From Girardinichthys multiradiatus (lineage: Eukaryota > Chordata > Actinopteri > Cyprinodontiformes > Goodeidae), in NCBI RefSeq assembly GCF_021462225.1, contig NC_061804.1:15062005-15126004 (forward strand): DNA of 64,000 bases. The letters are read 5' to 3'. Below the pieces are notes generated by a model. It was not told the DNA's origin. It searched no databases and saw only the letters and a list, made by a program, of their open reading frames with translations. Below, one piece after another: positions 12,180 to 20,863 of the stretch (position 1 is the stretch's first letter; every line of letters starts with the position of its first letter). The translations under genes were made by a program, and so were the position numbers.

Positions 12180-12571
12180 ACTATGTGTGTAACTGGAATG
12201 TGCTGATAGAGGTCATAAATTGGTGAAGGACAGGGGAGCAGCGGAAAGGGAGTGAAGGAGACAGGATAAGATGAGCCTGCTAGAAGTAATAACAGGACGC
12301 ACTTCTTATTTGGACATAAGGAACTGTTATCCTGTACAACTAAGTGATATGATATATGTAAAAAAAGGAAATTTTGAACACACCCTGGAGACTTAATAAA
12401 ATGAGCTGGAAGCAGAGAGAGAGCAGAGTTGTTGCTCGCAGGCGTTGATTGGGGCATTTCTCTCCCTCTGCGCAGAGGCGAATTTAAGCTGATTGTACTT
12501 TGTGTTTATTTCACTCTTTTGAAACCTGTGCCCAAATTAACGGACCTGGGGAAGCAGAGACGGCTTCGACA
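12180..12571 (+). mobile_element. 5' LTR of a retrovirus-like element (start uncertain)
   Basis: The right boundary is set by the primer-binding site two bases downstream and by a CA end (GACGGCTTCGACA). A polyadenylation signal AATAAA lies near 12394-12399. The left boundary is an estimate because I found neither the second LTR nor a target duplication. The small plus-strand frame across it (12429-12656) runs through the LTR end and primer site and is not a gene. Confidence 0.5.
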
Positions 12572-12574
12572 ACT

Positions 12575-12592
12575 TGGGGGCGTCGTCCGGGA
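12575..12592 (+). other. Retroviral primer-binding site, proline tRNA type
   Basis: TGGGGGCGTCGTCCGGGA is very close to the complement of the 3' end of tRNA-Pro used by many vertebrate retroviruses, with a small internal difference. It follows the LTR CA end after a short spacer, as expected of a priming site for minus-strand DNA. Confidence 0.55.
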
Positions 12593-12849
12593 CTTGGGAA
12601 AACAGGTGAAAATTGGGATCACTGACAAGGACCAACAGACACCGGACACAGGCTAGCCAAAACTACAGAAAAAGTAAGCAGAACCTGTTTTATCAAACTC
12701 TGCTTTTGGATTTTCTATAGGCTAAATTAATATTGTGTCCGATGTCTTCGTAAGTCTGAGTCTGCTAAAACTTAAGAAAAAGAGTGTCATAAATGTTGAC
12801 TAGGATTTAAACTGGTGAATAGGATGTTGTTTTAGGAAAATTACAAGAC

Positions 12850-13135
12850 AAGAGTCCGCACATTCCTCTTCATGGAACATATCCATTCTGCCAGTGGAGA
12901 AAAAAGGGACGGGTAAATGGCGCATGGCACATGATTTGCGGGCCATAAATGCAGCTTTGGCCACCCCTACCGTTCCCGTGCCCAATCCCTATGTTGCTCT
13001 GACAAATCTTAACCCTGACCATTGCTGGTTTACCTGCATTGACCTGGCCAACGCATTCTTCTGCCTTCCTTTAGCTGAGGAATGCAGGGACATTTTTGCA
13101 TTTACCTATAAATCCCATAGGTATAGATACAGCTG
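12850..13135 (+). pseudogene. Retrovirus-like pol fragment: reverse transcriptase fingers and palm start
   Basis: The frame contains GTGKWRMAHDLRAIN, PTVPVPNPYVALTNL and FTCIDLANAFF, the last carrying the first catalytic Asp of a retroviral RT, then CRDIFAFTYKSHRYRY. Translation then runs into unrelated residues, so the palm with the YxDD motif, RNase H, integrase and everything downstream are gone. Only about 260 bp separate the primer site from this RT piece, so gag and protease were deleted too. It is a fossil endogenous retrovirus with two large internal deletions. The small overlapping frames around it are noise. Confidence 0.85.
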
Positions 13136-13966
13136 CAGCCGGTCCTATAGTCCATTTTACATATAGACAGAAACAGGTGTTGCTCAATAAACCAGGAAAA
13201 TATCTCCTGGTGCCAGAAAGACAAAGAAAAAGCAAAAGTAAGGCTCCCTCATCTCTTTCATATTTTCTGATCCTAAACATACAGCTCTTGGTTGTTTAAA
13301 GCTGCAGAATTAATGAGAAATAAATTATAGTTAATCACAGGTAGACCATTAGTTAACGGTTTTATTTTTCTGAATAATACATGTAATATGTAATATTATA
13401 TCAACTAAACTCATTAAACAAGGACACAGTTTTACTCAATGTAATACATACATACAACTTTACGTACACATTTATTAAAAACTGTTATATTGATACTGAT
13501 AACAGGACAAACGGTGAGAGTCCAAGAAAGGTCCAGGATGAGGCTCCATGTTCTATTTTACATTATTTTTTCTCTACAGAAAGTATTTAATAGTAAAGAC
13601 TGGACTAATGGCTCACATGCGCAGTGGAGAACAACACACTAAGTGGAATAAAGGACTGGGACGATGGCAGTAAAACAACAGGTTCATGAAAGGAGGGACA
13701 TATTTTAATGAAATGTTGGGAAAGCTCACAGCATTATTAAAAATAAATGAATGTGTTTTTAGTGTCTTACAGTTCCATTAAAATAAAAAAAATAAAAAAA
13801 ATATGTTTTCTTTTTCGAAATGGAAGAAATTATGACAATGGAGCCTCAGGGGTAGAAGAGAGTGAGAGAGTAAAATTTAAAAAAAGTAATTTTATAGATG
13901 AGAAAATAAGTACATTTATTTGAGTCACAGTAAACATAGTTTCTCTGAGTTTAAGAACAACTTTAT
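13136..13966. other. No feature recognised
   Basis: The first 100 bp could be further decayed retroviral sequence. The rest is AT-rich with no LTR, gene or repeat boundary that I can fix. Confidence 0.4.
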
Positions 13967-14081
13967 GTAACCGGCCTTGCTGCTGCGAGGTCACACCATT
14001 CAAATCACCGATAAGATGCTGCGTTGTGTAATGACGACGGCTCAGGAGTTCTGGGTCAGCCTAACTGGTGGCATGTTTATT

Positions 14082-14173
14082 CTGCACAGAATGGAATCAG
14101 ACAGTTCAGTAGCACGAAATAAACACCCAGCCGACATCAGTTCACCTTCCTCCATAACATCCATGAACGGACT
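14082..14173 (-). repeat. Intron-less duplicate of a split LTR segment
   Basis: On the minus strand, 28 bp (14173-14146, ending GTTATGGAGGAAG) runs directly into a 64-bp block (14145-14082). In the neighbouring copy the same two blocks are 257 bp apart (14634 and 14376). The 64-bp blocks are identical; the 28-bp blocks differ once. The joint falls exactly where the other copy has GTGAGT on one side and CAG on the other. After the 64-bp block this copy continues AATAAACATG, whereas the other continues GTATGT. Confidence 0.75.
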
Positions 14174-14376
14174 CAGTTTTATCATAATATTTAATATAAA
14201 ATGCTAACATAATTAATCATGTTACATATTCTAGATCGAGACAAAACAATAAAAACAATAAAAGAAACACACACCACCAAAGTTCAATAAAAAAACATGA
14301 ATCACAACATACCTGCACAGAATGGAATCAGACAGTTCAGTAGCACGAAATAAACACCCAGCCGACATCAGTTCAC

Positions 14377-14633
14377 CTGCCCATGACAAAGGAACCACAT
14401 AAGCAAACCCCCCCCCCACGCAGCACCACGTGGGAAGAAAAGTTGGCCCGTTCACACACGTGCTACAACAGTAAGCCTTGACTTTCAACAAATGTATTCA
14501 ATTCTTTGCTGAGCTACATACATAAAATGAAATAAACATCTGACAAACATTTTAGCTGAAAGATTGTAGAGCATTTTATCTCCTACAGCAACTTTTAGAC
14601 CACAAATCAACGAAGGCTGTGTGGAAAACTCAC
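14377..14633 (-). other. Intron-like segment with GT...AG ends
   Basis: It starts with a strong splice-donor sequence (GGAAG|GTGAGTTTTCC at 14633) and ends with a pyrimidine-containing acceptor (GGTTCCTTTGTCATGGGCAG at 14377). A copy lacking precisely this segment lies 200 bp away, which makes real splicing likely. A second donor, CTGTGCAG|GTATGTTG, follows the 64-bp block at 14312. The joined segments can be read as a 41-codon frame starting at the ATG near 14652, but I recognise no product. Confidence 0.6.
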
Positions 14634-14654
14634 CTTCCTCCATAACAGCCATGA

Positions 14655-14700
14655 ACGGACTGAAGAAGGAGGAAATGACGTCACAAGTTACGGCCGCGTA
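14655..14700 (-). promoter_or_regulatory. CRE/ETS-type promoter motif in the LTR repeat
   Basis: The palindrome TGACGTCA (14676-14683), a canonical CREB/ATF site, is followed on the minus strand by TTTCCTCC, an ETS-like core, and preceded by a CpG-rich ACGCGGCCGTAAC. The start of the spliced segment lies about 20 bp downstream. The same cluster recurs at 19355-19400. This arrangement resembles a TATA-less promoter, so these motifs probably drive element transcription on the minus strand. Confidence 0.55.
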
Positions 14701-15375
14701 AAAAAACTAAATATATATAATAATAATAATAATAATTTAATATATATAAATAAAATAATTAAGTGAGGGATTTTTGGTGGAATGAATTGTTCTCTTTCAT
14801 CCATGCTACATTAACCCCCCCAAATGACACCAAAATCCTGATTGCTCAAACAGAATAGCACACTTCGTGAACTGGAAAAACCAACACTTCGACAATATAA
14901 TGGGGTTACTCCAAAGAATACCATCTTTAAAATCAGCTGTGGAAGCTACCTGTAAAGACAGGTCAAGAGAAATATAAAGGGTGATCAATCCTCTATCTCT
15001 CATGGAACAGTATGATGCCAAATACATCAAACCACCCATTTAATTATGTGCCATTTGCGTATCTCCACAACCATAATAACGGACGCCTTAGGAAATAAAC
15101 AAAATGAAAAAGGAACATCCTTACTAAAACAGTGTGAGAAGAGACTGCGATCTCCTGCCAATTGAGCTGGTAAACTGTCTGATGCTGAATGGCTTCTGAG
15201 ACATTGACTCTATGAAGCATTCAACTTTTTTAACAACCCTACCAACTCGTGTCCTAACTACACCTGATGCATCTGCTCTGCCAAGGGCTTCACTGGTAAA
15301 GCCCTGATCTCTATCAGCTGCAGTTACCGTATCTGTTAGGTTGTTGTCTGTTTGTGCTGCAGCTAAACCATCACA

Positions 15376-16164
15376 CTATGTGGGGCCATAAGTCTCAGTC
15401 CTTAATGTATGCATGTTCGAAGATTCGTGACCCATGTCTGGTGATTCTCCACTGCCACCCCCTGCCTGTTCTTGGCATAGCTGCTCTGGATCACAAATAC
15501 TGATATCCCTTGTTTTACTAGATATCCCTTCATTGATTGTGTCTTCTGAATCATCTTTCTCCAAGGAACCAATGACTTCTGCCATAGAAGACTCATCCTC
15601 AGATTCACCAAAGCTGCACATAGCCTCATTCATGTCACCATCTACAGACTCAATTGGCAAAAAGCTGATATCCAAAATGAGATTTCGGTGCACTATTTTC
15701 GTATTCCCTTTGTCATCCTCCAACTTGTAGATGTGTATCTTGGGATCTTTGTCTATGACTTTGTAGACTTTGGACTCCCACTTGTTGGCCAGCTTTTTTT
15801 TCCATCTCTCTCCTTTATTAGCGAGGACTCTGTCTCCTATGTTTAGCTGAAATCCCTTGACCTTCCTGTTGTATCCTCTGGCCTGTTTATCCTGTTCCTT
15901 CATGGTATGTTTTTGAGCAATGTATGCTTCCTCTTTCAAACAGGACATTAGTGTCTCAGCATAACTGCTATAATCAACCACCACTGGATCATGCAGAACC
16001 TGTTGAAACATCAACAGGCAGTCTCGGGACACGGCCAAACATGAGATGAAAAGGAGCATAACCAGTTGTTTCATGAATTGTTGCATTGTATGCAAATGTT
16101 AATGCTTGTACCTGCTGGAGCCATTTGGCTTTTTCTTTGAGTGGTAATGAACGGAGCATATTCC
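15376..16164 (-). pseudogene. Gypsy integrase C-terminal part and tail
   Basis: After the solo LTR, integrase reading resumes with NMLRSLPLKEKAKWLQQ and NATIHETTG in one frame. It passes by a frame change into a long open frame (15376-16095) holding a basic GYNRKVKGFQLNIGDRVLA block and YKVIDKDPKIHIYKLEDD, the usual small C-terminal DNA-binding fold of gypsy integrases. The remaining 90 or so residues are acidic and Ser-rich (SFGESEDESS, DDSEDTINEG) without a chromodomain. Further downstream to 14813 lies noncoding sequence ending in the G-rich tract. Confidence 0.8.
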
Positions 16165-16865
16165 CCAGATGTTATGATTCTGGCACGTCTGCTCTACCCT
16201 GTCTCCCTGGCTGCAATCAGCAGATTAGATGCACCTGGTGGCTGCTGCAGTGTAGTGCAATCTGTGGAATGCCAAGCACCTGTGTCTTCCCTGACTCTGA
16301 CAAGCAGACGGTGCCAGATTTTTGAAAGCCATCCTGTGAGTAGATATCCAGTGTTCCTTCCTGTCTGATCATTGTTCTTGACCTTGCCTTGCCTTTTGGA
16401 TTTATGCCTCTGCCTGCTCCCTGTCGGACTATTTGGATTTTGGTTGTCGACCTTGTTTCCTGCATCTGGTTTATGCCTCTGCTTGCCCCTTGCCTGACGC
16501 CTCTTGTTCCGATTGTTGACCCTGTTTCTGTCCTTGGATCATTGAGCCAGCCTAGCCCTCGGATTATTCAGCCTGGAGACACTTCTTACCTGTGCTGTGG
16601 AGATCACCGCCTGCTGCCCACTGAGGTTTCCCCTCTGGGTTTCAAGTTCCACTCAAGACAAAAGCAGGTTAGTGACTTTTCTGATCCTTGCAAAATCTGG
16701 AGAGACTACAAGTCACTAATCCCTCTTTCTGCCTCAGTGATTCCTGGAAGCTGTGAGGAGTGTTACCTGTGTGACGTTTTCCTGTGGCTGAATAAACCTT
16801 TTAAACTTTCAGTACTGTGTCTGGCTGAATCTTGGGTCCACCTTTTTCTGATTCATAGCACCAGA
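16165..16865 (+). mobile_element. Solo LTR with 5-bp target duplication, inside the gypsy integrase
   Basis: The LTR itself is 16170-16860 (691 bp). It begins TGTTATGATTC and ends GATTCATAGCA, with inverted termini, and is bracketed by identical CCAGA at 16165-16169 and 16861-16865. AATAAA occurs near 16791, about 70 bp before the end, so the LTR reads on the plus strand, opposite to its host element. Integrase coding sequence continues across it after FNRTL. No internal sequence remains, consistent with LTR-LTR recombination. The 172-codon plus-strand frame at 16389-16907 is a chance frame in it. Confidence 0.88.
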
Positions 16866-17929
16866 GTCCTATTGAATCTCTCTGTCTCACCATTGCCCAT
16901 CGGGTGATACGCGGTGGTATGTGACTTGGACACACCTGACAGCTTGAACAACTCTGTGATAAGTTCACTCTCAAAATTGGCTCCTTGATCAGTATGAATC
17001 CTTTCTGGAAACCCATACACACAAAAGACATGGTCCCATAGTTTCCTTGCAACTTGCTTTGCTGTCTGGTTTGCACATGGAAAGGCATGGGCCAACTTTG
17101 TGAAGTGGTCTGTCACTACAAGAACATCTACAGATCGCTGTCTGTTGTTTTCTGCGCTCCAAAAATCCAAACACCAATTCCATGGGAGCAGATGTTCTGA
17201 TACTCTCAAGTGGGGCTCTGGCAGAAGGTTCTGGAGTCTTGGCCAATATACATCTCTGACAGCACTTTACATAATTTCTGATTTGTTCCATTTTTGGCCA
17301 GAAAAAGCGCTGTCTCGCCAGATAGATTGTCCTTGCTTGGCCTTGATGGCCAGCTAAGTCATGCACCCCACACAGAGCTTTTTTCTCCAAACTTTTGGGT
17401 AAAACAAACTGGTGCCTCCTCTGTTTGCTCAAAGGATCTTTAATTACTCGGTACAGGACACCATCAAGGACCTTGAGTCTCTCCCATTGTTTTACAAGAG
17501 CGAGAGCTCCTAGGTCAAATCCCTCTCTTTCCCTTCTAGATGGCCTCCTTTTTTGGCTCAGAAATGCCATTATTCTTGAAATACTCAGGTCTTGCTCTTG
17601 GCTCTGTTGGAGTTCTTCAAGGGAAAAAGCAGACAACAGATCCAGTCCTGTTGAGGCAACTTGTTGGACAGTCTGAGCTAACTGGATTGCTCTAGACTCT
17701 GTAGACACACTCCACTGGTCATGTGCATCCATGAGGGCTTTTATGGCTGTGTGCTCCGATGTCCGAAGTGGGTGAGACTTCGCTACATTGCACCATGTCG
17801 CTCCTCTTATACAATGATACTGGACTTTAAGATGGAAGACATCTTGAACCCCATGTTCACCAACCCCATTGGACTCAACGAGTAACTTGTCATAACACTC
17901 AGTAATGAGCCTATGACCAACCGTTTTAA
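16866..17929 (-). pseudogene. Gypsy integrase: zinc finger and catalytic core
   Basis: The N-terminal HHCC zinc finger is readable: GVHDLAGHQG gives the His pair, and YVKCCQRCILAKT the Cys pair. After a frame change near 17170 the catalytic core follows: CLDFWS with the first Asp, HTDQGANFES with the second, and YHPMGNGETERFNRTL with the Glu. All three catalytic acids survive. The core would join the cDNA to the host genome. The frame change and the LTR insertion immediately after FNRTL break it. Confidence 0.88.
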
Positions 17930-18560
17930 CAAACGGGTCTCTGCTTAGAGTATTTGCCACAACATTCTTGGTGCCTGCGATATGCTTTAGATCGAATGTG
18001 TATGGAGCAAGTTTGGCAAACCAACGCTGTTCGCAGGCATCGAGCTTCGGCTTTGTTATAATATAGGTCAATGGATTGTTATTTGTCCATACTGTGAAAG
18101 TGTTGCCCTTCAGCCAATGGCTAAATTTCTCATATACACTCCACTTCAGAGCCAGAAATTAGAGCCGGTGGGCTGGATATCGTTTTTGAGAGCAACTCAA
18201 TGTCTTACTTGCAAAAGCTATGGGTCTTGCTTTGCTTTCACCCTCTGGTATCTGTGATAACACAGCACCGAGCCCATCTAAAGAAGCATCAATGGACAAA
18301 ATTTAAGGTCGAGAGAAATCAAGGTGAGCAACAACCACACAGTTCATCAGACTCTCTTTCAGCCCATCAAAAGCTGTGTCACATTCCAGTGTCCAGTCAC
18401 CTGGTCTGAGCTTCCTATAAGTTCCCGCATTTGCTCTTGCCTTTCCTCTTCTTTTCTGCCCAGCAGTAAGTGCAAATAGCGGTTTAGCCAAAGAGGAGCA
18501 ATTGGGGAGGAAGTGTTGGTAATATAGTACCATCCCCAAAAAAGATTTAATCCGTGTCAT
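17930..18560 (-). pseudogene. Gypsy RT connection and RNase H
   Basis: The frame starts with IKSFLGMVLYYQHFLPN and LAKPLFALT, the connection after RT. Following a stop near 18301 it continues with SIDASLDGLGAVLSQ, the start of RNase H with its first acidic residue, and later WTNNNPLTYI, RWFAKLAPYTFDLKHI and GTKNVVANTLSRDP, the conserved end of gypsy RNase H (usually NVVADALSR, so the Asp reads Asn here). It would degrade the RNA strand of the hybrid. Confidence 0.8.
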
Positions 18561-19275
18561 CTTCCATCAGATCAGATGTCGACATTTTGGATGTGACTTC
18601 AACCTTTGATGGGTCCACAGCTACACCATTTCCATCAATGACATGACCCAAAAACTTCACCGAAGCTCACATGAGATAACATTTCTTGGGACTCAGCCTG
18701 AGGTAATGTTCCCGCAACCACTGAAAAACAACCCCCAGTCTCTGCAAAGCTTCCTCTTCAGTTGATGCAAAACCAAGCAGGTCATCTAGATAACATAACA
18801 GACTGCTAAAGTTCAAGTCTCCAAAAATGCTTAACATCATGCGCATGACAGAGGCTGGACTATTGCAGAGCCCCTGTGGCATCTGGTTGTATTCGTGTAA
18901 GCCGAGTGGTGTAGTATATTTTTTGTCCTCTTCGGCCATGGGGATATTGTAAAAACCGGATGTAAGATCCATTGTGCTAAAATACATATTCCCGCCCAAG
19001 GCAGCGAGGCAGTCAGACCGGTGAGGAAGAGGGTGGGCATCTTTGAGGGTTCTGGCATTCAACCACCGGAAATCTGTGCATATCCTAAGGTTTCCATTCT
19101 TTTTCCAAACCATCACCAATGGCGAAGCATACTCACTCACAGATTTTCGTATTATACCTTGCTCCTCCAGTCCCGTCAGAACCTGATGCAATTTATGGTA
19201 GTGAGCAGGTGGAACTGTCCGATAAGAAAGACGGAATGGACGATCATCTGTGAGTCGGATGCGATGAACAAAACC
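18561..19275 (-). pseudogene. Gypsy reverse transcriptase
   Basis: Pol sequence starts at the deletion joint with RPFRLSYRTVPPAHYHK in one phase. It then runs QVLTGLEEQGIIRKS, SPLVMVWKKNGNLRICTDFR, FSTMDLTSGFYNIP (first catalytic Asp), LGLHEYNQMPQGLCNSPA and LLCYLDDLLGFA, the YxDD active site with both Asp. A TGA at about 18667 probably arose from CGA by CpG decay, because KFLGHVIDGNG continues in frame behind it. A frame change near 18560 leads to the connection. The active-site residues are intact, so the damage is limited to stops and shifts. Confidence 0.9.
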
Positions 19276-19278
19276 CTA

Positions 19279-19565
19279 CCTCCTACAGCAACCTTTAGAC
19301 CACAAATCAACGAAGGCTCTGTGGAAAACTCACCTTCCTCCATAACAGCCATGAACGGACTGAAGAAGGAGGAAATGACGTCACAAGTTACGGCCGCGTA
19401 AAAAAACTAAACATCCACAAAATTAATACAAAGATTTTGTTTAAGGAATAATCTCAAAATAAAAATGAAAGACAATAAAATTAATAAAACAAAAATATAT
19501 ATAAATAAAATTATTAAGTGAGGGATTTTTGGTGGAATGAATTGTTCTCTTTCATCCATGCTACA
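19279..19565 (-). mobile_element. Truncated 5' LTR-like repeat of the gypsy element
   Basis: Nearly identical to 14580-14812 apart from about 60 bp of extra AT-rich sequence. Both copies share the TGTAGCATGGATG start, the TGACGTCA promoter block, the GGAGGAAG|GTGAGT donor and the GGTTGCTGTAGGAG end. Here the repeat stops and pol begins, so the rest of the LTR, primer site, gag and protease were lost in one deletion. Confidence 0.6.
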
Positions 19566-20863
19566 TTTAGTCAGACGGACTGAACAGAAAGGTTTTTCTA
19601 ATTATTACGAAATGTTTCATTTTCTGCTTCAGCCAAATTTTGTTTTCATCATTTGTAAACCTTTTCTATTTATCCTTCACGCCAACTACTAACAACATAT
19701 TAAAACCAAGTCAAATTATTGTGAAGCTTTTTTGTTTGATTCACCATAATATTACATTCACTGAAAACCCAGCCAAGACAGAGAGCTGCTACAACATGTC
19801 TTGTGTTACTTTAAGTGACTTATAAACTGGGCCGCTGTCTGAGGAAAATTAAACTATTTAGTACCTGGGCTACAGACCCCAATGGTTCACACCCTAAAAA
19901 CGCCCCTGGTGGTGCCTTTACTTTACTTTTAAGTACTTTATAAGTTAATTTGTTCCGTGATGGAGATCTTAATGGAATGGAATTCATTGAAATGAATTGA
20001 AATACAATCCATTCCAGACCCCCGAAACACCACAATGCAGCATTCATGAATATGAAGGTGCTCTAAAAATATTAAATATTTGCTTCTGCGTTCGAAAAAA
20101 GATGAAATAAAAATAAGCCTTTTATTAATAGCTGAGCTGAGGTGGAACAGAAAAATAAATAGATAGTAAATAAAAAGAAAACAGGTTAAGTAAATCACAG
20201 TGAAAGCATTTGAATGAATTTCTAAAACAGGAACAGAAAATTTGCTATGGAACTCACTGTTTAAAGCACTGTGAAGCTGCGGGAATGAGTGAGAGGAAAG
20301 CCGCATCATTACCAGTGATAAGAAGCTGATTCTGAACAAAGGTTGAGCGCGTTGTAGCGCATATTTAGTCAATGACATGTACACACAACAGTATACATTT
20401 GATCACTTATTTTTGACATTTCCTTGCAGTTTTAGACCAATCACTACTGGGTCAAACTATTATGAGATTTTCCAGCTTTACTTACACTTTTGTATCATAT
20501 CTTTTTGCATGCTAGCGCTTTAACATTTAGGGATTGATGAGGGTAAAGAAAAACTACTGTGTGAAAGACAGCATGTTTGTTTCAGATGTGTTGTGGGAAA
20601 GAAACTATGACTTTTTAATATTTCCTCTCACGTGGTAAATATTGGGAAAAAAATGAAAAATGTAACATGAAGGTTCTGAAAATAAATATGAGTCTGGAGT
20701 AAAATTAGATGATAATAATGTATGGGAAACACTGTATTTGTGTGTTCAAAAAACTGGAAGAACTGCAATAACAGCAATTTATGTAAGCCAAACCCTAAGT
20801 CCCAAAACCTTTAATATCTTGGCATTTTCCTCAGAATTTGACAACTAAATTAGGAGCAAAACA
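19566..20863. other. No feature recognised
   Basis: AT-rich sequence. Overlapping GGAATTCATTGAAATGAATTG words around 19975-20010 form a short degenerate repeat. The 148-codon minus-strand frame (19938-20384) is hydrophobic and Phe/Leu-rich without a domain, and is probably chance. Confidence 0.45.

Larger units (their letters stand above)
13967..14812 (-). mobile_element. 3' LTR-like region of the gypsy element, with an internal duplication
   Basis: Read on the minus strand, this begins TGTAGCATGGATG right after a G-rich tract (GGGGGGGTT) that fits a polypurine tract. It may end GGCCGGTTACA at 13967. Flanking TAAA occurs here and beyond the other repeat, a weak 4-bp target duplication. About 235 bp (14580-14812) are nearly identical to 19279-19565 on the far side of the gypsy body. 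A 64-bp segment and part of the upstream sequence occur a second time inside this region (see 14082-14173). The 86-codon frame at 14231-14491 is not a gene. Confidence 0.5.
14813..19275 (-). mobile_element. Ty3/gypsy retrotransposon body, gag and protease deleted
   Basis: Minus-strand pol runs in canonical Ty3/gypsy order: reverse transcriptase (19275-18561), RNase H (18300-17930), integrase zinc finger and core (17930-16866), and integrase C-terminus (16164-15376). The direct repeats at 13967-14812 and 19279-19565 act as LTRs. Gag, protease and the primer site are missing: pol joins the truncated 5' LTR directly at about 19275. Stops and frame changes in every domain, plus a solo LTR in the integrase, show it is dead. 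Confidence 0.87.

Noticed and set aside
16389..16907. 172-codon plus-strand frame
   Set aside because: It lies within the solo LTR and runs past its end into the gypsy integrase in antisense; no domain.
19938..20384. 148-codon minus-strand frame
   Set aside because: Hydrophobic, Phe/Ser-rich translation of AT-rich DNA without motif or flanking gene structure.
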